A stretch of 64,000 nt of DNA from Pseudomonas siliginis (GTDB lineage: Bacteria; Pseudomonadota; Gammaproteobacteria; Pseudomonadales; Pseudomonadaceae). Position 1 is the stretch's first letter; each line of letters opens with the position of its first letter. Shown piece after piece: positions 41,681 through 50,925 of the stretch. The notes under the pieces were generated by a model. The model was not told where the DNA came from. It did no database searches and saw only the letters and a program-made list of their open reading frames with translations. A program made the translations under genes and the position numbers. Location: contig NZ_JAHSTW010000006.1 in NCBI RefSeq assembly GCF_019145195.1, positions 310,001 to 374,000 of the forward strand, in the 5' to 3' direction.

Positions 41681-42889
41681 GTGACCACCCCACGCAACAT
41701 CCACCTGATCGTAACCGCCCGGCTGATCTCCGATTTCGGCGCCTTCCTCAACATGGTCGCGCTGGCCACTTACGTTTATTTGCTGAGCAACAGCGCCATG
41801 AGCGTCGGCATCTTCCTTGCCAGCCGCGTCGTTGGCGGAATTTTCGCCAGCCTGATCGGCACGCGCTTCTACCGGCGCTGGCAGGGCCGCGCGCCGCTGA
41901 TTGCTTTCGATCTGTTGCGCGCTGCACTGCTGGGGCTGCTGTTGATTACTCCGGCGAGTCAGCAGGCATGGCTGTTGCCGTTGATTGCCTTCGGCCTCGG
42001 CTTGGGCAATTCGATGTTCGCCATCGGCCTCAACAGCCAGTTGCCGCGTTTGATTGAGCCGGCGCAGCTGCTCAAGGCCAATGCCTGGATCACCTCAGCC
42101 TCTTCAGCAGCCATGGTCGGCGGCAGTCTGGTGTCGGGGTTGCTGGTGGCTGCTTTTGGTTTTGAAACGGTCTTCGTCCTCAATGCGCTGACCTATGTGC
42201 TCGCGGCGCTGCTGATCATGCCGCTGCGTTTCGAAAAAACCGATGTCAGCGAACAGCCGGAGCGCGGTGAATGGTTTGCGCTGCGGCAGGGCCTGCGTTC
42301 GGCGCCAGTGGTCGCGGCCATGCTTGCGGTGACCATGGCCGACACCTTGGGCAGCGCTGCGCACAACGTCGGCTTCCCGATCATTTCGAAACTGCTCACG
42401 CCCGAGGCGGCGAGTACGACCTTGGGCCTGGCGCTTGCGGTATGGGCCAGCGGCAAGCTGCTCGGCGCACGCATCGCCAGTCACCTCAAGGGCTCGGAGA
42501 ACAGCCACCTTGAAAGACGATTTTTCTGCGGCGTGGCGCTGATGTCCTGCGGTTTCATTCTGATGTTCCAGCAGCACAGCCTCTACGGTCTGCTGCTGTT
42601 TGCATTGCCGGCCGGGCTTGGTGATGGAGTCTCCGAAGTCAGCCTGATGTCACGTTTGCAACGGGAACCTGCGGCGTTGCGCCTGCCGATTTTCAGCGTG
42701 CTGACCTTGCTGCAGATGAGCGGTTTCGGCATCGGCATGTTGGTCGCTGCGCCGTTCTATGCGTGGTGGACGCCGGGGGCCGTGGTCATGCTGTTCCACG
42801 GCATTCCCCTCGGCACCTTGGGCGTGGTGACGCTGTTGCGGATCAGGCGCGAGCGGGTTGCGCGCAGCAGCCCGACGCCAGCTCCTTGA
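41681..42889 (+). CDS. MFS transporter
   Basis: The product (402 aa) begins at GTG 41681 (VTTPRNIHLIVTARLISDFG), preceded by AAGGA at 7 nt. It has about 12 hydrophobic segments and an MFS loop (LIGTRFYRRWQGRAPLIAFD) after the second or third helix, like the EntS-type/antiporter-3 subgroup. The substrate is unknown. Its 3' end overlaps the convergent cueR gene by 47 bp. Confidence 0.82.
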   Translation: MTTPRNIHLIVTARLISDFGAFLNMVALATYVYLLSNSAMSVGIFLASRVVGGIFASLIGTRFYRRWQGRAPLIAFDLLRAALLGLLLITPASQQAWLLPLIAFGLGLGNSMFAIGLNSQLPRLIEPAQLLKANAWITSASSAAMVGGSLVSGLLVAAFGFETVFVLNALTYVLAALLIMPLRFEKTDVSEQPERGEWFALRQGLRSAPVVAAMLAVTMADTLGSAAHNVGFPIISKLLTPEAASTTLGLALAVWASGKLLGARIASHLKGSENSHLERRFFCGVALMSCGFILMFQQHSLYGLLLFALPAGLGDGVSEVSLMSRLQREPAALRLPIFSVLTLLQMSGFGIGMLVAAPFYAWWTPGAVVMLFHGIPLGTLGVVTLLRIRRERVARSSPTPAP

Positions 42890-43256
42890 GGATCGGGCAG
42901 TCCGGGCGATGGTCGCCGCTGCAATGCTCGACCAGGTCCTGCAGGGTGTCGCGCAACTCGCCGAGCTCGCGGATCTTCTGATTCAGCTCGTCGATGTGCT
43001 GGCGCGCCAGGGCCTTCACGTCGGCGCTGGCGCGCTGGCGATCCTGCCAGAGGGTCAGCAGCTTGCCGACCTCTTCCAGGGAAAAGCCCAGATCCCGCGA
43101 GCGCTTGATAAACGCCAGCGTGTGCAGGTCATCGCTGCCGTATACGCGGTAACCGCTGTCGGTGCGATTGGCCGCTTTGAGCAAACCGATCGACTCGTAG
43201 TAACGAATCATTTTTGCACTCAGGCCACTTTGTCGGGCCGCTTGGCCGATGTTCAT
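42843..43256 (-). CDS. cueR: Cu(I)-responsive MerR-type regulator CueR
   Basis: The 137-aa product has the N-terminal MerR HTH ([36 protein letters not shown]), a dimerisation helix, and the metal loop near the C-terminus with [12 protein letters not shown] (the two Cys that bind Cu(I)), plus extra Cys in the tail (GCCAQPARA). It activates copA and copZ by DNA untwisting; two matching operators are present at 45683 and 46337. Its ATG overlaps the copA stop by 4 nt, and its 3' end overlaps the convergent MFS gene. Confidence 0.93.
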   Translation of the reverse strand: MNIGQAARQSGLSAKMIRYYESIGLLKAANRTDSGYRVYGSDDLHTLAFIKRSRDLGFSLEEVGKLLTLWQDRQRASADVKALARQHIDELNQKIRELGELRDTLQDLVEHCSGDHRPDCPILKELASGCCAQPARA

Positions 43257-45646
43257 CGGTGTTCCTCCAGGTCCTTGGGCTTCCAGGTTTTCAACAGTAG
43301 CGCATTGCTCACCACGCTGACGCTCGACAGCGCCATCGCCGCGCCGGCCAGCACCGGATTGAGGAAACCGAATACCGCCAGCGGAATGCCGATCAGGTTG
43401 TAGACAAAGGCCCAGAACAGGTTCTGGCGAATCTTTGCGTAGGTCTTGCGACTGATCTCCAGCGCCGCCGGCACCAGTCGCGGATCGCCGCGCATCAGGG
43501 TGATACCGGCCGCGTGCATGGCAACGTCGGTGCCGCCGCCCATGGCGATGCCGATGTCGGCAGCGGCGAGGGCCGGGGCGTCGTTGATGCCGTCGCCGAC
43601 CATGGCGACTACGCCGGTTTTCTTCAGCTCGGCGACGGTCGCGGCCTTGTCGGCAGGCAGCACTTCGGCGTGGACATTTTGGATGCCCAGAGCCTCGGCC
43701 ACCACCCGTGCGCTGCCGCGATTGTCGCCGGTCAGCAGGTGGCTCTGGATATCCCGCGCGGCGAGTTGTTGCACCGCTTGCAGTGCGCCGGGTTTCAGCG
43801 TGTCACCGAAGGCGAACAGACCCAGCACCTTCGGCTCAGGACTTTGTTCGATCAGCCACGACAATGTGCGTCCTTCGCGTTCCCACGCTTCGGCGGATGT
43901 GCTCAATTCACCGGCACTCAAGGCGCTTTCGTCGAGCATCCGCCGATTGCCCAGCGCCAGGCGCCGGCCATCCAGCGTGCCGGCGATGCCGCGTCCGGTC
44001 AGCGCCTGGCTGTCGCTGACATCGGGCACGTTCAAGCCGCGTTCGGCGGCGGCATCCAGCACCGCTTTGGCCAACGGATGCTCGCTGCCGCGCTGCAACG
44101 CACCGGCCAAGGTCAGCAGATTGTTTTCGTCGCCATCGACCGCGCTGAAGTGCGCGATACGCGGCGTACCCGAGGTCAGCGTGCCGGTCTTGTCGAACAC
44201 CACACTGCTGACTTCATGGGCGCGCTCCAGCGCTTCGGCGTCCTTGATCAGAATGCCGTGGCGTGCGGCGACGCCGGTGCCGGCCATGATCGCCGTCGGG
44301 GTGGCGAGGCCGAGGGCGCACGGGCAGGCGATCACCAGCACGGCGACGGCATTGATCACCGCAGTTTCCAGCGGTGCGCCGTACAGCCACCAGCCGATCA
44401 GCGTGGCAAGGGCGATCAGCAACACAGTCGGCACGAAAATCTGGCTGACCTTGTCCACCAATTTCTGGATCGGCGCTTTCGCCGCTTGCGCGTCCTCGAC
44501 CAGACGAATGATCCGCGCCAGCACGGTTTCCGCGCCGAGCGCCTGGGTGCGCACCAGCAAACGACCTTCGCCATTGATCGCGCCGCCGGTGACCTTGTCG
44601 CCCGGCTGTTTCGGCACTGGCAGGCTTTCGCCGCTGATCAGCGCTTCGTCGGCGTGGCTCTGGCCTTCGACGACTTCGCCATCCACCGGGAAGCGTTCGC
44701 CGGGTTTGACTAGCACCAGATCGTCGAGGCGCAGGGCGCTGATCGCGACGTCCTGCTCACGCCCCTCGATGACTTGAATCGCACGCTCCGGCCGCAATGC
44801 TTCGAGGGCGCGGATGGCGCTGGCGGTCTGGCGTTTGGCGCGGCTCTCGAGATACTTGCCGAGCAACACCAAAGCGATGACCACCGCCGAGGCCTCGAAA
44901 TACAGATGCGGCATGCGTCCGGCCGCGCTGCCCCATTCATAGACACTCAGGCCATAACCGGCGCTGGTGCCGAGGGCGACGAGCAGGTCCATGTTGCCGG
45001 CGCCGGCGCGCACGGCTTTCCACGCCGCCACATAAAAGCGTGCGCCGAAGATGAATTGCACGGGGGTGGCGAGGGCGAATTGCGCCCAGGCCGGGAGCAT
45101 CCAGTGAATGCCGAACGGCTGCAGCAACATCGGCAACACCAGCGGCAGAGCGAGGGCGATCGCGCAGATCAATGCCCAGCGCTCGCGATGCAGGCGTTTT
45201 TGCTGGTCATCGGACTGTGGCCGTTCAGCTTGCCAGACGCTGGCCGAGTAACCGGCCTTGCTCACCGCGTCGAGCAGGGTTTGCGTATCGACCTGGCCGA
45301 GCAATTCGATGTGCGCACGTTCGTTGGCCAGATTGACACTGACGCTGCTCACGCTTGGGACTTTGCTCAGGGCGCGTTCGACGCGACCGACGCAGGACGC
45401 GCAGGTCATGCCGTCGATGCTCAATTCGACGGTTTGCCGGGGCACGCTGTAACCGGCGCGCTCCACGGCTTGCATCAGCGCCGGCAGGCTGTCGCCGGGC
45501 GCCTGTACCCGCGCCTGTTCGGTGGCCAGGTTGACGCTGACGGCACTGGCGCCGCTGACCTTGCGCAGCGCCCGCTCGACACGCCCGGCGCAACTGGCGC
45601 AGGTCATGCCGGCAATCGGCAGATCGAAAGTGGTGGATTCGGACAT
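43253..45646 (-). CDS. copA: Copper-exporting P1B-type ATPase CopA
   Basis: The 797-aa product has two N-terminal HMA domains ([15 protein letters not shown] at about 13 and [15 protein letters not shown] at about 81), eight membrane helices, the CPC metal motif ([14 protein letters not shown]), phosphorylation site [12 protein letters not shown] motif region ([10 protein letters not shown]) and hinge [10 protein letters not shown]. It pumps Cu(I) from the cytosol to the periplasm. It is transcribed with cueR from a CueR-type promoter (operator at 45683-45703). Length and motifs are complete. Confidence 0.95.
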   Translation of the reverse strand: MSESTTFDLPIAGMTCASCAGRVERALRKVSGASAVSVNLATEQARVQAPGDSLPALMQAVERAGYSVPRQTVELSIDGMTCASCVGRVERALSKVPSVSSVSVNLANERAHIELLGQVDTQTLLDAVSKAGYSASVWQAERPQSDDQQKRLHRERWALICAIALALPLVLPMLLQPFGIHWMLPAWAQFALATPVQFIFGARFYVAAWKAVRAGAGNMDLLVALGTSAGYGLSVYEWGSAAGRMPHLYFEASAVVIALVLLGKYLESRAKRQTASAIRALEALRPERAIQVIEGREQDVAISALRLDDLVLVKPGERFPVDGEVVEGQSHADEALISGESLPVPKQPGDKVTGGAINGEGRLLVRTQALGAETVLARIIRLVEDAQAAKAPIQKLVDKVSQIFVPTVLLIALATLIGWWLYGAPLETAVINAVAVLVIACPCALGLATPTAIMAGTGVAARHGILIKDAEALERAHEVSSVVFDKTGTLTSGTPRIAHFSAVDGDENNLLTLAGALQRGSEHPLAKAVLDAAAERGLNVPDVSDSQALTGRGIAGTLDGRRLALGNRRMLDESALSAGELSTSAEAWEREGRTLSWLIEQSPEPKVLGLFAFGDTLKPGALQAVQQLAARDIQSHLLTGDNRGSARVVAEALGIQNVHAEVLPADKAATVAELKKTGVVAMVGDGINDAPALAAADIGIAMGGGTDVAMHAAGITLMRGDPRLVPAALEISRKTYAKIRQNLFWAFVYNLIGIPLAVFGFLNPVLAGAAMALSSVSVVSNALLLKTWKPKDLEEHR

Positions 45647-45682
45647 CGGTCGCGCTCCCTGTAGTGGATGTCTACAGGATCA

Positions 45683-45703
45683 ACCTTGCCATGCGGGCAA
45701 GGT
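45683..45703 (-). promoter_or_regulatory. CueR operator/promoter of copA
   Basis: ACCTTGCC-atgcg-GGCAAGGT is a perfect dyad of the CueR type. On the minus strand TTGACC and GATCCT are about 19 nt apart around it, the long spacer expected for MerR-family activation. Confidence 0.88.
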
Positions 45704-45734
45704 CAAGCACCATTCTTGTGGGAGCGAGCGTGTT

Positions 45735-45841
45735 GATCGTTCCCACGCTCCGCGTGGGAATGCCTCCTGTGACGCTCCGCGTCACACTTCGGGACGCAGA
45801 GCGTCCATGGCTGCATTCCCACGCAGAGCGTGGGAACGATC
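45735..45841. repeat. Composite palindromic repeat (non-REPIN family)
   Basis: GATCGTTCCCACGCTCCGCG... at 45735-45763 is inverted at 45813-45841, each arm itself a near-palindrome (CCCACGC/GCGTGGG). A partial REP (TGTGGGAGCGAGCG) abuts it at 45718. Between the arms lie GTGACGCTCCGCGTCAC and GACGCAGAGCGTC, further palindromes. Confidence 0.8.
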
Positions 45842-45862
45842 GGCGACGGATCGGCGATTGGC

Positions 45863-46246
45863 TCAGTAACCGAGGCCAGCCGGCTTGAGGTACACGCCTT
45901 CGGCATTCATCGCCAGGCGGAACTTCAGCACATCCCCCGCGTGCAGCACGACTTCCTGCGAGCCCGGTGCGAGCATGCCGGGATTGCAACCCGGCGCCTG
46001 GCCCGGCAGCAGTTTCAAGCGCAGCGAAACCTTGCCCGGTGGCAGGTTGAACGACGTGCTCTGCTCCTGGAACAGGCGTGCCGAGAGCTGGTCCTGGATG
46101 TACACGCCGATTTCGCACGAGGTCGCCACTTCGAGGCGCTCGCGGGAAATGATCAGTACCGCGTAATCCTCGCCGGCGGCTTGCACCTGCGGGACGGCGG
46201 CGAAAAGGCTGAGCAAGCCAAACAGGCCCAAAGCTGACCAGCGCAT
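45863..46246 (-). CDS. Periplasmic protein of unknown function between copA and copZ
   Basis: The 127-aa product has a signal peptide (MRWSALGLFGLLSLFAAVPQ, cleavage near VQA-AG) and a small beta-rich mature part with two Cys (ATSCEIGVYI and APGCNPGM) and no obvious copper motif. CAGGAG lies just before the ATG at 46246. It is divergent from copZ, whose CueR operator lies 91 bp upstream of this start. I do not recognise the family; a link to copper is only positional. Confidence 0.65.
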   Translation of the reverse strand: MRWSALGLFGLLSLFAAVPQVQAAGEDYAVLIISRERLEVATSCEIGVYIQDQLSARLFQEQSTSFNLPPGKVSLRLKLLPGQAPGCNPGMLAPGSQEVVLHAGDVLKFRLAMNAEGVYLKPAGLGY

Positions 46247-46336
46247 GGCTGAATCTCCTGAATTCCAGTCATTGATGCATGCAGCTTGGCCGAGCGCGAC
46301 GCCGAATGCCAGCCCGGCAGTTTTTCGCAGAACTTG

Positions 46337-46357
46337 ACCTTGCCATCGTGGCAAGCT
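46337..46357 (+). promoter_or_regulatory. CueR operator/promoter of copZ
   Basis: ACCTTGCC-atcgt-GGCAAGCT lies inside TTGACC (46334-46339), 19 nt and GAGACT (46359-46364): a MerR-type promoter with the operator in the long spacer. Confidence 0.88.
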
Positions 46358-46394
46358 CGAGACTGCCGGCAACCTCACTCAAAGGAGTTTTCCC

Positions 46395-46592
46395 ATGCAA
46401 GTGTTCAACGTTCAAGGCATGTCCTGCGGTCATTGTGTCAAAGCCATCACCACTGCGGTGCAGGCGCTGGATCCGGCGGCCAGCGTGCGCGTCGATCTGG
46501 CGGCCAAGGAAGTCGGCGTCGAGAGCGCGCTGAGTGCCGATCAGGTCATCGCAGCGATCCGCGAAGAGGGTTATGAGGTGAAGCTCGTCTGA
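46395..46592 (+). CDS. copZ: Copper chaperone CopZ (HMA domain)
   Basis: The 65-aa product is one heavy-metal-associated domain: MQVFNVQGMSCGHCVKAITT (metal Cys 11 and 14) and the ending IREEGYEVKLV. It carries Cu(I) in the cytosol and hands it to CopA. AAAGGAG precedes the ATG. It is controlled by the CueR site just upstream. Confidence 0.93.
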   Translation: MQVFNVQGMSCGHCVKAITTAVQALDPAASVRVDLAAKEVGVESALSADQVIAAIREEGYEVKLV

Positions 46593-46679
46593 AATTGATC
46601 GTTAGCGAGCTATCGGAATGTTCAAGGCGTCCGGGCGCGGCTAGACTGTCGGGCTGCGACTTGCCCACCTGGATGCCTG

Positions 46680-47876
46680 ATGAATTTCCGCACGATTTTG
46701 ATACTCGGCGCCTTGAGCGCTTTCGGTCCTTTGGCGATCGACTTCTATTTACCTGCGTTCCCGGCGATGGCGCTGGCGTTCGGCACCGATGAGCAGCACG
46801 TTCAACTGACGCTGGCGGCTTACTTCCTCGGTCTGTCTCTGGGCCAACTGGCTTACGGGCCGATTTCCGATCGTTTCGGCCGGCGGCTTCCGCTGCTCAG
46901 CGGTGTCGCCCTGTTTACCCTGGCGTCATTGGCCTGCGCCTACGCGCCGAGCCTGGAATGGCTGATCGGCGCGCGTTTCGTCCAGGCACTCGGTGGCTGT
47001 GCGGGGATGGTGATTTCCCGTGCGGTGGTTGCTGACAAGTGCGACGCGGTGGGCTCGGCGAAGGTGTTTTCCCAGTTGATGCTGGTGATGGGCCTGGCGC
47101 CGATTCTGGCGCCGATGCTCGGTGGGCTGCTGGTCAACACCACGGGTTGGCAGTCGATCTTTCTGGTCCTCACCGGGTTCAGTGCGGCGGCGGGTCTGGC
47201 GGTGGCGTTGGGGCTGCCGGAAAGCATGCCGGCCCACGTGCCGCGCCAGCCGTTGTCCGGTGCGTTGCGCCAGTACGCACGACTGGTCAAGGATTCGGTC
47301 TACCTCGGCCACGCCCTGACCGGCGGCATCGCCATCGCCGGGATGTTCGCCTACATCGCCGGCTCCCCGTTTGTGTTCATCAAGCTCTACGGTGTACCCG
47401 CCGAGCACTTCGGCTGGTTGTTCGGCACCAATGCGGCGGGGTTCATTCTGGTGGCGCAGGTCAATGCGCGTCTGCTGGCCAAGCGTGGCCCGGCGTTCTT
47501 GCTGGTACGCGCGGTGTGGGTGTACTTCCTCGCCGGGCTGACGTTGCTGGCGGTGAGCGCGATGCGTCCAGAGGCGTTGTGGCCGTTGCTGATTCCGCTG
47601 TTCATCTGCATTGCCAGCCTCGGCTGCATCATTCCCAACGCCTCGGCTTGCGCAATGAACGGTCAGGGCGCCCGCGCCGGCAGTGCGTCGGCGATGCTCG
47701 GTTGCCTGCAGTTCAGCATCGCCGCCGGTGCCGCCGCGTTGGTGGGGGTGTTGCACGATGGCAGCGCCGTGCCGATGGCCATGGTCATCAGCCTGTGTGG
47801 TTTGCTGGTGGTGAGCGTCGCGCTGCTCACCCGGCGCTTGCAGAATGCCCGGGCGCTGGCGCAAGCCCAGGTCTGA
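46680..47876 (+). CDS. Bcr/CflA family multidrug MFS exporter
   Basis: The 398-aa product has 12 membrane segments and the motifs of the Bcr/CflA branch (DHA1): FGPLAIDFYLPAFPAMA at the start, LGLSLGQLAYGPISDRFGRR (loop 2-3 motif A, about 55-75), and RFVQALGGCAGMVISRAVVAD (about 98). It exports drugs or metabolites by proton antiport; E. coli Bcr exports bicyclomycin and cysteine. It has 87 bp upstream after copZ with no terminator seen, so read-through from copZ is possible. Confidence 0.88.
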   Translation: MNFRTILILGALSAFGPLAIDFYLPAFPAMALAFGTDEQHVQLTLAAYFLGLSLGQLAYGPISDRFGRRLPLLSGVALFTLASLACAYAPSLEWLIGARFVQALGGCAGMVISRAVVADKCDAVGSAKVFSQLMLVMGLAPILAPMLGGLLVNTTGWQSIFLVLTGFSAAAGLAVALGLPESMPAHVPRQPLSGALRQYARLVKDSVYLGHALTGGIAIAGMFAYIAGSPFVFIKLYGVPAEHFGWLFGTNAAGFILVAQVNARLLAKRGPAFLLVRAVWVYFLAGLTLLAVSAMRPEALWPLLIPLFICIASLGCIIPNASACAMNGQGARAGSASAMLGCLQFSIAAGAAALVGVLHDGSAVPMAMVISLCGLLVVSVALLTRRLQNARALAQAQV

Positions 47877-47893
47877 ACGCTCGACTTTGGAGC

Positions 47894-48067
47894 TCAGCCG
47901 GCGGCGCGCTGCTGGCTGGGTTCGGGAATCCGGTGGGGCGCGCAGAGTCGCGCTTCGAGGGTACGAGTGAAGGCCAGAGCCTCGGCTTCACTGCGAAAGG
48001 TCACGACGTGCTGGTCCAGGCGCACCTGCCATTGAGACTTTGCCACTTCTTTTATCAGGATCTTCAT
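47894..48067 (-). CDS. Small conserved hypothetical protein (57 aa)
   Basis: The product MKILIKEVAKSQWQVRLDQH... has VTFRSEAEALAFTRTLEARL in its middle and resembles small DUF2188-like proteins with a beta-beta-alpha fold. AGGGAGG lies 6 nt before the ATG at 48067, which decides the start over an upstream in-frame codon. It converges with the Bcr/CflA gene. The function is unknown. Confidence 0.65.
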   Translation of the reverse strand: MKILIKEVAKSQWQVRLDQHVVTFRSEAEALAFTRTLEARLCAPHRIPEPSQQRAAG

Positions 48068-48172
48068 TGCTGACCTCCCTTGCGTAAAAGATGTATCGCA
48101 GAGGCTTCGATTGTAGACCTCGATACCCGCGTAATTGTGACAAGGGTCAAGCAACCGACTGACGGCAAAAAG

Positions 48173-48209
48173 CCCCGCAACCGCTCTGGCATCACGAGCG
48201 GTTGCGGGG
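48173..48209 (-). terminator. Bidirectional rho-independent terminator
   Basis: CCCCGCAACCGCTC (48173-48186) and GAGCGGTTGCGGGG (48196-48209) form a 14-bp perfect stem. It is followed by T-runs on both strands, and terminates the oxidoreductase gene that ends at 48220. Confidence 0.93.
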
Positions 48210-48219
48210 TTTTATTTTT

Positions 48220-49233
48220 TTAGAAACCTTCTAAAACAATTTTCCCCTTGGCCTTGCCGCTTTCCAGCAGCTCATGGGCACGGCGCAAGTTGGCCGCGTT
48301 GATCACACCGAAGTGCTCGCCCAAAGTCGTCTTCAAAGTGCCGGCGTCGATCAGTTCGGCGACGCGGTTGAGCAGCTTGTGCTGTTCGATCATGTCCGGC
48401 GTTTCGAACAGCGAGCGGGTGTACATGAACTCCCAGTGCAGCGACAGGCTCTTGCGCTTGAGCAGGCTGATGTCGAGGGACTTCGGATCGTCGATCAGCG
48501 CCAATTTGCCTTGCGGCGCGAGGGCTTCGACCAGTTGCGCCAGATGCTGATCGGTCTGGGTCAGGCTGGCGACGTGGGTCACGCTGTCGATGCCTGCGCG
48601 TTTCAATTCTTCGCTCAGCGGCTGGCTGTGATCGATGACCAGATCGGCACCGAGTGCGCTGACCCAGTCACGGGTTTGCGCACGGGAGGCAGTGCCGATG
48701 ACTTTCAGGCCGGTCAACTGCTTGGCCAATTGAGTGAGGATCGAGCCCACTCCGCCCGCCGCGCCAACGATCAGCAGGCTCTGGCCTTCATCGCTGCTGC
48801 CCTCGCTGATTTGCAGGCGCTCGAAGAGCAATTCCCACGCAGTGATGGCGGTCAGCGGTAGCGCGGCGGCTTCGGCAAAACCGAGGGACTTGGGCATGTG
48901 ACCGACGATGCGCTCATCGACCACGTGCAACTCGCTGTTGCCACCGGCCCGGGCAATCGAACCGGCGTAAAACACCTTGTCACCGGCCTTGAACAGGGTG
49001 ACTTCGCTGCCGACAGCCTTGACCACACCGGCAACGTCCCAGCCCAGCACTTTCGCCGCGCCGTTTTCCGGTGCCACGTTTTGCCGCACTTTGGTGTCGA
49101 CCGGGTTGACCGAGATGGCTTTGACCTCCACCAAGAGGTCGCGCGGACCGGCGATCGGTTCTGGCAGTTCAATGTCTTGCAGGGACTTGGTGTCGCTGAT
49201 CGGCAGGGACGCGTAATAGGCAATGGCTTTCAT
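48220..49233 (-). CDS. Zinc-type alcohol dehydrogenase/quinone oxidoreductase (MDR family)
   Basis: The 337-aa product has the GroES-like domain (VEVKAISVNPVDTKVRQ; GWDVAGVVKAVGSEV) and Rossmann domain (LLIVGAAGGVGSILTQLAKQ, about residue 150). The catalytic zinc ligands of true alcohol dehydrogenases are absent, placing it with the NADPH-dependent quinone oxidoreductases (zeta-crystallin branch). It is 32 bp downstream of the monooxygenase gene, and both are divergent from a LysR gene, their likely regulator. Confidence 0.88.
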   Translation of the reverse strand: MKAIAYYASLPISDTKSLQDIELPEPIAGPRDLLVEVKAISVNPVDTKVRQNVAPENGAAKVLGWDVAGVVKAVGSEVTLFKAGDKVFYAGSIARAGGNSELHVVDERIVGHMPKSLGFAEAAALPLTAITAWELLFERLQISEGSSDEGQSLLIVGAAGGVGSILTQLAKQLTGLKVIGTASRAQTRDWVSALGADLVIDHSQPLSEELKRAGIDSVTHVASLTQTDQHLAQLVEALAPQGKLALIDDPKSLDISLLKRKSLSLHWEFMYTRSLFETPDMIEQHKLLNRVAELIDAGTLKTTLGEHFGVINAANLRRAHELLESGKAKGKIVLEGF

Positions 49234-49265
49234 GGATGACTCCGTACAGTTTATAGAAGAAGGAT

Positions 49266-49559
49266 TCAGGCAATCTTGCCGAGGCGTTTGAGCTGGAAGT
49301 GTTCGATGGTGTGGCCGGCGCTGGCCTGAAACTTCTGAAAATGCGCGCTGGCGTTGTGCGTCTCAAGAATCTCGTCACTGGCCCACTGTTCGATGACATA
49401 AAAAACCTGCGGATCGGCAAGGTCGCGGTGCAGGTCGTACTGGCCACAACCGGGCTCGGCGCGGCTCGGTTCGACGAGGGCGCGCAGCGCCTGTTCGAGA
49501 ACGTCCTGCTGGCCGGATTTAGCGGTCAGGGTGGCGATAGCGGTAAAGGGCTGGGACAT
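49266..49559 (-). CDS. Antibiotic biosynthesis monooxygenase (ABM) domain protein, YgiN-like
   Basis: The 97-aa product is a single ABM ferredoxin-like domain: FTAIATLTAKSGQQDVLEQA, EPGCGQYDLHRDLADPQVF, IEQWASDEILETHNASAHF. YgiN-type members act on quinols, fitting with the quinone oxidoreductase encoded next in the operon. Confidence 0.87.
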   Translation of the reverse strand: MSQPFTAIATLTAKSGQQDVLEQALRALVEPSRAEPGCGQYDLHRDLADPQVFYVIEQWASDEILETHNASAHFQKFQASAGHTIEHFQLKRLGKIA

Positions 49560-49678
49560 GCGCGGACTCCAGAATCGGGGTGAATTCGATGGAAGCCATC
49601 ATTGGCTATTTCTCTGCGCGATAAAACCGGCTAAAAGAGCAGTCTCTTTCAATATTTTTTTGATAATCGAGGCTGCGC

Positions 49679-50608
49679 ATGTTGCGTTTTGATGACCTGC
49701 AGTTGTTTGTCCGCGCGGCGGATCTGGGCAGCCTGTCGGCGGCGGCGCGGGTGATGGACATGTCTGCGGCGGTGGCCAGCGCGGCGTTGAAGCGCATCGA
49801 GCAGCAACTCGGCGCACGGCTGCTGGCGCGGTCGACCCGCAGCCTGCGCCTGACCGCCGAGGGTGAAGGTTTTCTCGAATATGCGCGCGCCGCCCTGAGC
49901 AATCTCGACGAAGGGCGTCGCCTGCTCGCCAGCGGTCAGGATCAGGTCAGCGGGATTTTGCAGCTTTCGGCGCCCTCGGACTTCGGCCGCAATCTGCTGC
50001 TGCCGTGGCTCGACGCGTTCCAGCGTGAACACCCGAAACTGACGGTGCGCCTGCTGCTTGGCGACCGCATTGCCGACCTGTTCCGGCAGCCGGTGGACAT
50101 CGCCCTGCGCTACGGCGAGCCGGAAGATTCCAGCCTGATCGCCTTGCCCATCGCGCCACACAATCGCCGCGTGTTGTGCGCATCTCCCGATTACCTGGCC
50201 CGGCATGGCGAACCGCGCCAGCTCGAGCAACTGGCCCAGCACAATTGCCTGCTCTACATGCTCGGCAGCCGCGTTCATGACCACTGGAGTTTTCACGATG
50301 GCAAGCGTGAAGTCGGCCTGACCGTGAGTGGTGACCGCTTCAGTGATGACGCCGACGTCGTGCGGCTATGGGCGCTGGCCGGTGCCGGTATCGCCTACAA
50401 ATCCTGGCTCGACGTCGGCGCCGATGTGCTCGCCGGACGCCTCAAAGTGCTGATGCCGGAACTGCTGTGTGAGCGCGCACCGCTGAATCTGTTGTGCGCC
50501 CATCGCGCACAATTGAGTAAGCCGGTGAACCTGCTGAGGGAGATGCTCGCCAGCCGATGCGCCGAATTGAGTAGCCAATTTCCCGGTTTCCTCAAAGTTG
50601 ATCATTAG
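49679..50608 (+). CDS. LysR-type transcriptional regulator
   Basis: The 309-aa product has the N-terminal winged HTH (LRFDDLQLFVRAADLGSLSA, then IEQQLGARLLARSTRSLRLT) and a periplasmic-binding-like effector domain (SGILQLSAPSDFGRNLLLPW; DIALRYGEPEDSSL). It belongs to the CrgA/DhcR-like group. It is divergent from the ABM/oxidoreductase pair with 119 bp between, the usual arrangement for a LysR regulator and its targets. The effector is unknown. Confidence 0.9.
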   Translation: MLRFDDLQLFVRAADLGSLSAAARVMDMSAAVASAALKRIEQQLGARLLARSTRSLRLTAEGEGFLEYARAALSNLDEGRRLLASGQDQVSGILQLSAPSDFGRNLLLPWLDAFQREHPKLTVRLLLGDRIADLFRQPVDIALRYGEPEDSSLIALPIAPHNRRVLCASPDYLARHGEPRQLEQLAQHNCLLYMLGSRVHDHWSFHDGKREVGLTVSGDRFSDDADVVRLWALAGAGIAYKSWLDVGADVLAGRLKVLMPELLCERAPLNLLCAHRAQLSKPVNLLREMLASRCAELSSQFPGFLKVDH

Positions 50609-50925
50609 TCGCAGGCAATTAGAGAAATTTCTGTCAGGAACAATCGCCACCTGCCCAGGCCCAGGCGCAGGACGTCTGGCTTAACCCGCTTATACTAGCG
50701 CCCGCCTCATGCCTGCACTGACACCCGGCGCGCAGACCCCGTAACGCGTTGCCGGCTTTTGGTGACGGTTGCTACTTCTGCTGCCAGGTTGTGTGCCGGA
50801 GCAGCTGGTGTCGATGGCATCCCTTGCCACCGATCCCGGGCGATTTTCGCGTGTTGGCCGATGCCCCATAACCGGCCAGGATGTCTCCGAGCGGTAGACG
50901 ATACGATTCAACAGGGAGTGAACAT
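50609..50925. other. Gap between LysR and ArsR-like genes
   Basis: No gene or REP is seen. TATACT near 50691 is a good -10-like hexamer with no clear -35; the ArsR-like gene has its CAGGGAG site at 50912. Confidence 0.5.
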
